Below are positions 57,087 through 64,000 of a DNA stretch of 64,000 nt, piece by piece. How positions within the stretch are numbered: the first letter of the stretch is position 1; every line of letters begins with the position of its first letter. Under the pieces are notes generated by a model. That model was not told the DNA's origin, made no database searches, and worked only from the letters and a program-made list of their open reading frames with translations. The stretch lies in the NCBI GenBank assembly GCA_965233625.1, contig OZ247499.1, forward strand, positions 1,674,001-1,738,000, in the 5' to 3' direction. The stretch comes from G965233625 sp965233625. GTDB lineage: Bacteria > Planctomycetota > Planctomycetia > Pirellulales > Pirellulaceae. Position numbers and translations under genes: made by a program.

Positions 57087-58655
57087 TCAATCATCGTCAT
57101 CAACGGCGCCGCTGATGCGCTGGCGGGCGGCTTGCACAAGTTTGCGTAGCTCGTTCACGCTGGTAACTTCCGCCCACTTCCGCCGGGCGAGTGCTGCCAG
57201 GCCGCCGGACGGCGTCTGCATTTCGTCGCGGAAGTATTGAATAAATACGGCGCCGATCCATCGTGTGACAATCGCCTGCACCGTTCCCTGAAGCAGCCCG
57301 CCGGCCACGGTTCCCGCGCCCGGAACCGTCTTCAACAACGAAGCCACACCCGTCGTCACCATCGGTGTGACGGCCGTGGCGCCAAGGATTGCAATCAGAT
57401 TCTTACCGAGTTCGCCAATCAGGTTGCTTGCCGTATCCAGATCAACGTCCTGCTTATAAACCTTGGCAAGATCGATCACCATCTTGGTTGAAATCGCCAG
57501 CCCGGCAGCCACATCCACCATCGGCAGCGGGTTGACCGCCGCAACGCCGCCAGCCGCCCACATGTACTTATCGACCAGTTGCCAGGCTTTGCGATCAAGC
57601 GAATCTTTCACGCGGCTACGCGCTTCTTCGACCAGCCCACGCGAACGCAGCAGCAGATTGGCCATCAGCAGCTCTTTACCATCGCGGCGGATCACCTTCA
57701 GCATACTGTCGGCCAAGGGTGCAATGTCCGGCGGCGACTCGACCGTTTCCTCGACCTCTTCGCCATTGGCAAGAACCCGCACCCGCGTGCGTTTGGCGCC
57801 TTGGGCTGACACGGCCACCACATCGCCGCTGGCGACAAACTCCCGCAGCTGTTCCCGGAGTTGTCCCATCAGTTTGTCGCGGTCGGCATTGTTGTACCAG
57901 TCCGTCTTGTTCAGACAGACAAGCACGCGTTTCTCCATCTCACCAAGCTGGGCGAGCAGGTTGTGTTCGTACTCGCGAAGGGGCCCGTCCACGACGACCA
58001 GCACCAGATCAGCATCGCGGGCAGCCGTCGCGGCGATGTTCACATGACGGGCGCCATCCACTTCCGCCAGACCGGGGGTATCAACAAGCGACACGTTCTC
58101 CATCCCAGGCCAAGGCGTAGCCGAACGCGTAACGGTGGTGCCGCCTTTCAGATCCGTGCTGAAAACGTCCCGCCCGGCCAATGCGTTCAGCAGTGAGCTT
58201 TTCCCGCTGGAGATGGTTCCGAAGGCGACAATCTCCAGCGACTGCTGATCGCGTTTATCTTCCAGAGAGTCAATCAGCGGCTTCAGTTCGCGCTTCACAT
58301 CCGCATCAACCGCCGCATCTTCGCGCAGGGTATGCACCGCAGTGAGATTCTCCTCAATCTCCTGCGTTTTCTCTTCTTTAGAAAGCTGACTTGGGTTGCG
58401 GGAAGTTTTCTCGCGCCTCAGCCGCTTCTTCCGCGAACTGCTCCACAGCTTGAACACCACCCAGCCAGAGGCGCCTGCCAGCAACGCGCCACCGGCGCCG
58501 ACGACGCCGAGGTACACATAAACCCACGTGTCGCCAAGCTTGGAAACGGTTTCTAGCTGCCCCACCACAAACCACGGAATCAGAATCAGCATCAAACCGG
58601 CGCACGCTGCCACAAACAGAAACAACATGCGGTTGGTGGTGCTGGGTGGCTTCAT
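57087..58655 (-). CDS. Membrane-anchored GTPase with DUF697-type tail (paralog 2)
   Basis: A 522-residue protein. Two N-terminal membrane helices (about 9-32 and 44-71) are followed by a charged linker, a G domain with P-loop GTISSGKS at 146-153, G3 DTPGLAEVDG, G4 NKTD (VCLNKTDWYN), and a C-terminal DUF697-like region (AVNPLPMVDVAAGLAISTKM). It resembles the downstream GTPase in both catalytic and tail regions, so the pair came from duplication, but only this copy carries membrane helices at the N-terminus. The two genes are co-oriented and close. A role in membrane remodelling or ribosome-linked control is speculative. Confidence 0.86.
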   Translation of the reverse strand: MKPPSTTNRMLFLFVAACAGLMLILIPWFVVGQLETVSKLGDTWVYVYLGVVGAGGALLAGASGWVVFKLWSSSRKKRLRREKTSRNPSQLSKEEKTQEIEENLTAVHTLREDAAVDADVKRELKPLIDSLEDKRDQQSLEIVAFGTISSGKSSLLNALAGRDVFSTDLKGGTTVTRSATPWPGMENVSLVDTPGLAEVDGARHVNIAATAARDADLVLVVVDGPLREYEHNLLAQLGEMEKRVLVCLNKTDWYNNADRDKLMGQLREQLREFVASGDVVAVSAQGAKRTRVRVLANGEEVEETVESPPDIAPLADSMLKVIRRDGKELLMANLLLRSRGLVEEARSRVKDSLDRKAWQLVDKYMWAAGGVAAVNPLPMVDVAAGLAISTKMVIDLAKVYKQDVDLDTASNLIGELGKNLIAILGATAVTPMVTTGVASLLKTVPGAGTVAGGLLQGTVQAIVTRWIGAVFIQYFRDEMQTPSGGLAALARRKWAEVTSVNELRKLVQAARQRISGAVDDDD

Positions 58656-58783
58656 AACGTGACGGCAGGTTGAGGGCGTGAGTCTGGCGACGCTTCCATA
58701 GGTTGAACCGGCAGTTTGTACGCAAAGATCCTACTACGCCGCAACACAGCTATTCGCTGACTCACAGTAATTCTTGATGCGTG

Positions 58784-58990
58784 TTAGCCGTCTGCGGCGG
58801 CCGGCTTTTCTGCTGGCGCTGCACCATCGTCAGAATCGGCAGAAACTGTCGGAGCGGCCTCGTCCGCAGCCGGGTCGGCGATCGGCTCGACAGGCGGACG
58901 CGGTGGACGCGATCTACCGCCAAAACAACCGCCGGCCGGAACGTCGAGCAGGGCGATGACAACCACGATTGCTGCAAAGCACCATTTCAT
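58784..58990 (-). CDS. Small secreted/lipoprotein-like protein
   Basis: A 68-residue ORF with a clear signal peptide (MKWCFAAIVVVIALLDVP) and AGGC, a weak lipobox, followed by a Pro/Arg segment and an Ala/Asp/Glu-rich tail. GAGGA lies about nine bases before the ATG. It follows the PQQ-like gene by 44 bp on the same strand, which supports expression. No family recognised; low-complexity composition means it could be spurious. Confidence 0.5.
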   Translation of the reverse strand: MKWCFAAIVVVIALLDVPAGGCFGGRSRPPRPPVEPIADPAADEAAPTVSADSDDGAAPAEKPAAADG

Positions 58991-59034
58991 AGAACGAATC
59001 CTCGTCTGCTTGATTTACGTGTTGCCGCAGCTCG

Positions 59035-60390
59035 CTACTTCGCCGCGGCTTCGATGCAATATAAGTGGGTGTCTGTCCGCAACAACAGCCGCTGTCCGGC
59101 AAAGACCGGCGAAGCCATAATCCCGCCTTCCACCATATTCCGGCTTAGCCGCTGATATTCTTTACCCGCGGCGAAAACGGTCGTCTCGCCGGAACGGTTG
59201 CAAATATAAATGTTTCCGCCCGCGGCAACTGGCGATGCAGCAAAATTACCGCCAATCCGTTTCACATAGTGCTCGTCGCCTGTCAAAGCATCGAAACAGG
59301 AGACGATGCCTTTATCCGAAAGCACGTAGATTTCGTTGCCCGCAATCAGCGGTGAAGGCTTTTCAGAGATTTGCCGCTTCAGCTTCCATTTAACGTGCGA
59401 ACGCGTCACATCGCCCTGGCCGTTGGGATCAATCGCCCACAGCTCCGGCCGCGGAAAGCCGGTGCAGATATAAACCATACCGTGCCCAAACACGGGCCGC
59501 GGCACGTTGGAGAAGCCATCGCCGTGGTCCACACGCCATAGTTCTTTGCCGGTGTGTGGATCGTACGCTACGACCCATTGGGCGCCGGGGATTACAGCCT
59601 GCGGCTTACCATTGACCTGAATAATCAGCGGGGTCGAATATGCCTTGCGACGGTCGCCGTCGGTCGCCCGCATCTGGGGCCGCTTTGTCCGCCAGACAGG
59701 TTCGCCCGTCTTACAGTTCAGCGCACAGATATACTGCTGATCAACGCCATCGCAAGTCAGAATCAGCAGATCTTCAAACACCACCGGCGAACTTCCCGGC
59801 CCCACGTTGTGCACCAGCGGCGTTTTCGTCCGCCACAGAACGCGTCCCGTGTTGGTGTCGATGGCGGCAGCACCGAAGGTGCCGAAGTGGCAGTACAACC
59901 TTCCGTGAGCAAGCACCGGCGTGGGGGAGGCGTAACTGTTCACCGTATGAATCGCGTCAGGCTCTGCGACATCAAACAGCTTAATATCATGCTTTTTGGC
60001 GCCATTTTGGGCCTCGTAACAGATCGCCCGCAGCGTAATGCTTTGGGCAACCTGCCGTGATTTGGCGTTCTTCTCGGACGCCAGTCGCTTCTGCACAAAA
60101 TCCGCAGAACCTTCCAGTTCCACCGCGGTCGTCACCCAGATCTCGTCGCCGCTCGCAACAGGCGAGGACCATCCGCGCCCATCTACTCCGGTACGCCACA
60201 CGATGTTATTGGTTTCGCTCCATTTAACCGGAGCATTCTGCACCCACGAAGCAACACCTTGCCCACCTGGTCCGCGGAATTGTGGCCAATCCGCCGTATC
60301 CGCATTTTTCGCTTCCGGCTTGGCGGCATGCAGCATGGACGGCAGCTGCAGGGCGACGCCAACCATCGCGGCGAACATCAAAGACTTCAT
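59035..60390 (-). CDS. Secreted PQQ-like beta-propeller protein
   Basis: A 451-residue exported protein. The signal peptide (MFAAMVGVALQLPSMLHA) precedes ADWPQFRGPGGQGVAS, the standard start of planctomycete PQQ-like propellers. Blades are visible as repeated VVAYDPHTGKELWRVDHG, AAIDTNTGRVLWRTKT and CALNCKTGEPVWRTKRP units. The whole length is propeller, consistent with an eight-bladed fold. The ATG giving MKSLMFAAMV was chosen to place the signal peptide. No dehydrogenase active-site residues were identified, so enzymatic PQQ use is not claimed. Divergent from the coiled-coil gene. Confidence 0.9.
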   Translation of the reverse strand: MKSLMFAAMVGVALQLPSMLHAAKPEAKNADTADWPQFRGPGGQGVASWVQNAPVKWSETNNIVWRTGVDGRGWSSPVASGDEIWVTTAVELEGSADFVQKRLASEKNAKSRQVAQSITLRAICYEAQNGAKKHDIKLFDVAEPDAIHTVNSYASPTPVLAHGRLYCHFGTFGAAAIDTNTGRVLWRTKTPLVHNVGPGSSPVVFEDLLILTCDGVDQQYICALNCKTGEPVWRTKRPQMRATDGDRRKAYSTPLIIQVNGKPQAVIPGAQWVVAYDPHTGKELWRVDHGDGFSNVPRPVFGHGMVYICTGFPRPELWAIDPNGQGDVTRSHVKWKLKRQISEKPSPLIAGNEIYVLSDKGIVSCFDALTGDEHYVKRIGGNFAASPVAAGGNIYICNRSGETTVFAAGKEYQRLSRNMVEGGIMASPVFAGQRLLLRTDTHLYCIEAAAK

Positions 60391-60676
60391 GTTGACTCTT
60401 TTCAAAGGCGCAGTGTTAGCAAACAAGGCGAAATACGGCGTGCGTGCCCGCCAGACCTGAACTTCATTGTAACGGCTGTTACAAACCCGAATACCAGATT
60501 ATCCGATCCATTTTGGAAGCAAACGCAGATATTGCCTGCATCGGCATTCGCAGCGGTTTGTGGTTCTTTGACCGTTAACAACTTGCAACCTATACATTCA
60601 ACGGAAGGTGCAGACGCCGCGATCTGCCTTGGCCCGCCAGGCGGGTGAATTCGCGCGGTTCCCCTCAAGGAAAGTA

Positions 60677-62638
60677 GTGACCAACGTGGATGACCAACTC
60701 GAATACTCTCATCTGGATGAAACCGGCGCGGAAGGCGCCGCCCACGGCGATGCTGCGCAGCATGGCGGAGATGAACTGCAGTATGACGAAGTTGAAGTCA
60801 TTGAATCCACGGAAGGAAACGACGAAGGCACGGCTGAATGGGCTCTGGACCCAACCGCCCTGGAAGAACACTGGGCCAATGAATTACTCGCCCAGCTGGA
60901 CCAGCAGCGCAACCGGGCGAAGGATCTGCTGAGCCAGCAGCGCGAACGCATCCGTTCCGCCCAGCAGACGCTAGAAAAACATGCCGCCCACGCTATCGAC
61001 CAGCTGAAACTGCGTCAGCAGCAGATTGAGCAACAGGACGAAAGCCTGCAAAAGCTGCGCGAGCAACTGGAAAAACAGGAACACAATCTCGATCAGCGGC
61101 AGGAAAAGCTCGACATCCGCGCCGACGAACTGGACGAGAAACGCAACCAGTGGCGTCAGCAGCAGGAAGATTCGCAGCGGCGGCACGACGAGTTTCTTAA
61201 CGAACTCCGCCAGCAGCAGGACGAAATAACCGCCCGCCGCGCCGAGTTGTCCGAAGCGACCGCTCAACTTGAATCAGCCCGCAGCGACCAGACAAAAATC
61301 GCAGCGCTCGATGACGATGCGCTTAACGAGCAGCAAGCGGAACTCGCCATTGCTAAGGCGGACCTTCAGCAGCGCGAAGCAGAATTTCAGCAGCAACTGG
61401 AAGAATCCAAGCGTTCGCAACGCGAAGCAGAACGCCGTCTGGAACAATCCGAACAGCAGCTGGCGCTGATCGAATCTGAACGCGATGACCTGCAACAGCA
61501 GCGTCAGCAGCTTGAAAAGCGGCAGGAAGAAACCACGCAACAGCGTCGCAACATCGCCCGCGAACTTCGCGCCCGGCGTGCAGAGATGATGGCGGAGATT
61601 CAGCAGCAACGCGCTGAACTTCTGCAGAACGCCGCCGTTGAAGATAGCGACCTGCACCGGCAACTGGCAGATGCAGCCGCACGTTGCGAGCGGTTGCGCG
61701 AAGACCTGCTGGAACGCACCCACGAATGTGACGAAGCCCAGCAGCAAAGCGCCGACGCCCGCGACACGCTTGCCGCCGTGCAAGGCGAACTGGATCAGCT
61801 GCGGCAACTGGTCGAGACGCAGAACACGGAACTACTGACCCTACAACAGCAGCTCGACGACGCTCTGGATCAGCAGACGGCCGCCGCACAGCAGGCAGCC
61901 AGTGACCAGGCGCATCAGGCTGCCGGCGATCAGGCGAGCCTGCAGGAAGTAGAAGAACTGCGCCAGCGACTTCAGATGGCGATGGACGATGTCCGCACCG
62001 CCAAAGCCGCCAACCGCGAACTCGAAGAACAGTTACAACAGGCTTCCAAAGCCGCTGCTTCCAACGAAAGAAGCCAAGCAGCGCCGGTTTCCTTCGGGAA
62101 CCTCGACTGGGAAGCTCAAAAACAGCAGCTTCTTCAACAGCTTGAAGATGACTACGACGATGCAACGGTCGCAGAGAGCGACGAACACGCTGAAACCAGA
62201 CTGAAGATCGAAGAGGTCATCCGCAAAACGGATAGCGTTATCGCGCAAAAAGATCGCGAGCTTCAGGAAGCACAGCGTGAACTGATTGAACTGCGTCAGG
62301 TGCTTGAGAATCAGTCGGGCAGCATCGGCGGCATGGCCGTCGGCGCCCAGGCAATTGCCGACATGATGGACGGCGACGAACTCATTCAGGAAGAACGCGA
62401 GAATCTCAAACAGTTGCAGGAACAATGGCGGGAAAAACTACGCGTTGCCGAAGTTGATATCTCCGTCGAACGCGCGAAACTTGCCCGCGAACGCAGCGAA
62501 GTGGAAGATAAGCTGCAAACCTGCCAGAAACAGATCGAACGCCTGGAAGCCCTTGGCGGTGAAAGCCGGTCCAGCCAAACCAAGAAGAAGCAAAGCAACT
62601 GGTTCTCCCGGCTGGGCCTCGGCGACAGCGACGATTAA
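60677..62638 (+). CDS. Long coiled-coil protein
   Basis: A 653-residue soluble protein, mostly Gln/Glu/Arg-rich heptads from about residue 65 to 460 and again from about 520 to 625, with no membrane helix. The N-terminus is acidic, and the C-terminus has a short basic patch (TKKKQSNWFSRLGLGDSDD). A GTG start (TNVDDQLEY) was selected because AAGGAAAG lies just upstream; an earlier in-frame GTG has no such support. It may be cytoskeletal or a scaffold. It converges with the 2TM gene, 11 bp apart. Coiled-coil similarity to SMC-like proteins is compositional, and there is no ATPase head. Confidence 0.82.
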   Translation: MTNVDDQLEYSHLDETGAEGAAHGDAAQHGGDELQYDEVEVIESTEGNDEGTAEWALDPTALEEHWANELLAQLDQQRNRAKDLLSQQRERIRSAQQTLEKHAAHAIDQLKLRQQQIEQQDESLQKLREQLEKQEHNLDQRQEKLDIRADELDEKRNQWRQQQEDSQRRHDEFLNELRQQQDEITARRAELSEATAQLESARSDQTKIAALDDDALNEQQAELAIAKADLQQREAEFQQQLEESKRSQREAERRLEQSEQQLALIESERDDLQQQRQQLEKRQEETTQQRRNIARELRARRAEMMAEIQQQRAELLQNAAVEDSDLHRQLADAAARCERLREDLLERTHECDEAQQQSADARDTLAAVQGELDQLRQLVETQNTELLTLQQQLDDALDQQTAAAQQAASDQAHQAAGDQASLQEVEELRQRLQMAMDDVRTAKAANRELEEQLQQASKAAASNERSQAAPVSFGNLDWEAQKQQLLQQLEDDYDDATVAESDEHAETRLKIEEVIRKTDSVIAQKDRELQEAQRELIELRQVLENQSGSIGGMAVGAQAIADMMDGDELIQEERENLKQLQEQWREKLRVAEVDISVERAKLARERSEVEDKLQTCQKQIERLEALGGESRSSQTKKKQSNWFSRLGLGDSDD

Positions 62639-62649
62639 CGCGGCGACAC

Positions 62650-62934
62650 CTATTCGCTTTCGCGTTCTTCACGCCGCGCTTGGATTTCCGCCATCGATGG
62701 CATCTCCGGCTGGCGGCCGTACACGGCAATCCCGTGACACATCACGCCGATTCCCAAGCCCAGCACGGACCAGAGAAACCACGGCCTTTCCATGGTCGTC
62801 AGCAGATTGATCGTGAAGAAGATACCGTTGATCACCAGATAAGCGACAACGTGTAAACCGAAAACGACCTTGGCCAGATTAATCTTCGCCTTCTCTAAAT
62901 CCCTTCTACAACGGACCGCCTGTTTTTCTTCCAT
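62650..62934 (-). CDS. 2TM domain protein
   Basis: A 94-residue inner-membrane protein. A basic N-terminus (KQAVRCRRDLEKAK) is followed by two membrane helices (about 21-43, VVFGLHVVAYLVINGIFF; and about 53-71, FLWSVLGLGIGVMCHGIAVY) and a charged tail (AEIQARREERESE), the pattern of the 2TM family. Function unknown. It is convergent with the coiled-coil gene and ~100 bp from purL. Confidence 0.82.
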   Translation of the reverse strand: MEEKQAVRCRRDLEKAKINLAKVVFGLHVVAYLVINGIFFTINLLTTMERPWFLWSVLGLGIGVMCHGIAVYGRQPEMPSMAEIQARREERESE

Positions 62935-63034
62935 GCCAGCTCTTTTGTCTTGTGATGTGATTCACTGCTGGTGAATCGGGGTAAGCGGCTCTGGTTATTC
63001 CCTTATCTGTAAGTCGTCCCCAGGACTCTACACG

Positions 63035-64000
63035 TTAGAGACTGGCAAGCGGCTCCTGCCACATCTGCTTAAGCGCTGCGGCCGGCGTATCAATCAATGG
63101 GTCACCATCGCTGGCGATATTCACCACGCCATCATCTGTCACCGCGCCGATCACCGCAGCTGGCACGTTCGCCTGCTGAAACGCTTGCAGGAATGCTTCC
63201 TGATGCTGTGGCTCTATCTCGCAGACGAAGCGCGTGTTGGACTCTGCGAATAGCAGCTTCAGATCGCTGAGGTCGTCTTCATGCGGCGCCTGGCGGACAT
63301 CGGGCACGTCTACGCCCAGTCCACCCGCAAAGGCCATCTCCGCCAGCGCGGTGGCCAACCCACCTTCGCTAAGATCGTGGCAAGCGCGGACCTGACCTTG
63401 CTGAATGGCCTGGTGCAGCGTTGTAAAGGTGCGCCGGGCCAGCGGGAAGTCCACCTCCGGCGCGTCGCCGCCGGGCCGGTTCTCAACGAGTCCAAAGTGC
63501 GAACCGCCCATTTCGTCGCGCGTGGCGCCGACTTGCACCAGCACATTACCGGCCGATTTCAGATCCATCGTCACCGCACGGGCGACGTCGTTGATCTGCC
63601 CCATCGCAGAGATGAGCAGCGTCGACGGAATCGAAATCGTTTTCCGGTCGTCCCCTTCGCCGTAGCTAAATTCGTTATTCAAACTATCCTTGCCAGAGAT
63701 AAACGGCGCCGACAGCGCGATCGCTGCATCGTGGCAGGCCAGCGCCGCGCGGACCAGCGAGCCAAGCGTTTCGGGCCGGTCGGTGTAGCCCCAGCAGAAA
63801 TTATCCAGCAGCGCCACCAGCGCCGGATCGCCGCCCACAGCGACAACATTCCGCATCGCTTCGTCAATGCTGCTGGCCGCCATATGATACGGGTCGATGT
63901 CGCCGTAGTACGGATTCATACCACAACCGATGACTAGCCCCCGGCGCGAGTGCAACAGCGGGCGAACCACCGCCGCATCGCTGGGCCCGTCATTCTCAAC
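63035..64000 (-). CDS. purL: Phosphoribosylformylglycinamidine synthase (PurL), 3' part
   Basis: The C-terminal ~322 residues of FGAM synthase, which makes formylglycinamidine ribonucleotide in purine synthesis. The reading frame continues unbroken to the window edge, where VENDGPSDAAVVRP, a PurL hallmark, is still in frame, so the gene starts outside. Visible blocks: GCGMNPYYGDIDPYHMAA, VVAVGGDPALVALLDNFCWG, FISGKDSLNNEF, and the second-half ATP-grasp-like PurM fold (CHDLSEGGLATALAEMAFAG). The GTG at 63970 is internal and not the start. Confidence 0.95.
   Translation of the reverse strand, partial: VENDGPSDAAVVRPLLHSRRGLVIGCGMNPYYGDIDPYHMAASSIDEAMRNVVAVGGDPALVALLDNFCWGYTDRPETLGSLVRAALACHDAAIALSAPFISGKDSLNNEFSYGEGDDRKTISIPSTLLISAMGQINDVARAVTMDLKSAGNVLVQVGATRDEMGGSHFGLVENRPGGDAPEVDFPLARRTFTTLHQAIQQGQVRACHDLSEGGLATALAEMAFAGGLGVDVPDVRQAPHEDDLSDLKLLFAESNTRFVCEIEPQHQEAFLQAFQQANVPAAVIGAVTDDGVVNIASDGDPLIDTPAAALKQMWQEPLASL

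Overview
The window reads as a chromosomal segment of a GC-rich member of the Planctomycetes. The lineage call rests on family content. There is a DUF1559 pseudopilin paired with a small transthyretin-like lipoprotein, a DUF1592/DUF1552 cytochrome c-like gene pair, two secreted PQQ-type beta-propeller proteins, a membrane protein with the planctomycete 'DPYxxWLGxPP' J-like domain, an ABC-2 permease fused to a CPBP protease, and CCCGAAGCGCGAGCG-type intergenic repeats. No rRNA, tRNA or CRISPR array was recognised.

Layout. 0.1-4.3 kb (minus): nusA, a lone MalK-like ABC ATPase and a HEAT-like secreted protein. 4.4-12.2 kb (minus): a 4x[4Fe-4S] ferredoxin-type subunit, a tungsten-type aldehyde:ferredoxin oxidoreductase (AOR), and an oligopeptide-type ABC importer (lipoprotein plus two oversized permeases, no ATPase). 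12.3-15.2 kb: a large PQQ-like secreted protein. 15.3-19.0 kb (plus): a nitrilase-family hydrolase, an ANTAR response regulator with an FHA-GAF histidine kinase, and a GNAT acetyltransferase. 19.0-24.4 kb (minus): a CBS protein, korA, korB fused to CBS domains, and thiolase. 24.7-31.2 kb (minus): endonuclease IV, an ABC-2 exporter, Fpg/Nei glycosylase, and the DUF1559/lipoprotein pair. 31.5-36.1 kb (plus): a HemD-HemE fusion, a zinc-finger membrane protein, rpmF, fabD and fabG. 36.1-40.9 kb: an ISP-like adenine methyltransferase, a 2Fe-2S thioredoxin-like protein and an NCS2-like permease. 41.1-48.0 kb: an ECF sigma factor with its putative membrane anti-sigma, an HpaI-type aldolase, the J-like protein, scpA, a Nudix hydrolase and ATP-dependent pckA. 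48.1-53.5 kb: the DUF1552/DUF1592 pair and a glycosyltransferase. 53.46-55.2 kb: a mobile/repeat island. 55.2-64 kb: two tandem GTPases, a small secreted protein, a second PQQ-like protein, a long coiled-coil protein, a 2TM protein and the 3' part of purL, which runs off the right edge.

How the genes work together. Two ferredoxin-linked oxidoreductase modules (AOR with its ferredoxin; KorAB with CBS domains and thiolase) sit about 7 kb apart and suggest low-potential electron metabolism of aldehydes and 2-oxoacids. fabD-fabG start a fatty-acid cluster that is cut off by a converging methyltransferase gene where acpP is commonly found. The region around 53.5-55.2 kb deserves most attention: a perfect 124-bp tandem duplication, three copies of a REP-like motif, and an IS110-family DEDD recombinase. 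A strongly structured leader upstream of the recombinase has the position and size of an IS110 bridge RNA, and its last hairpin would bury the transposase ribosome-binding site.
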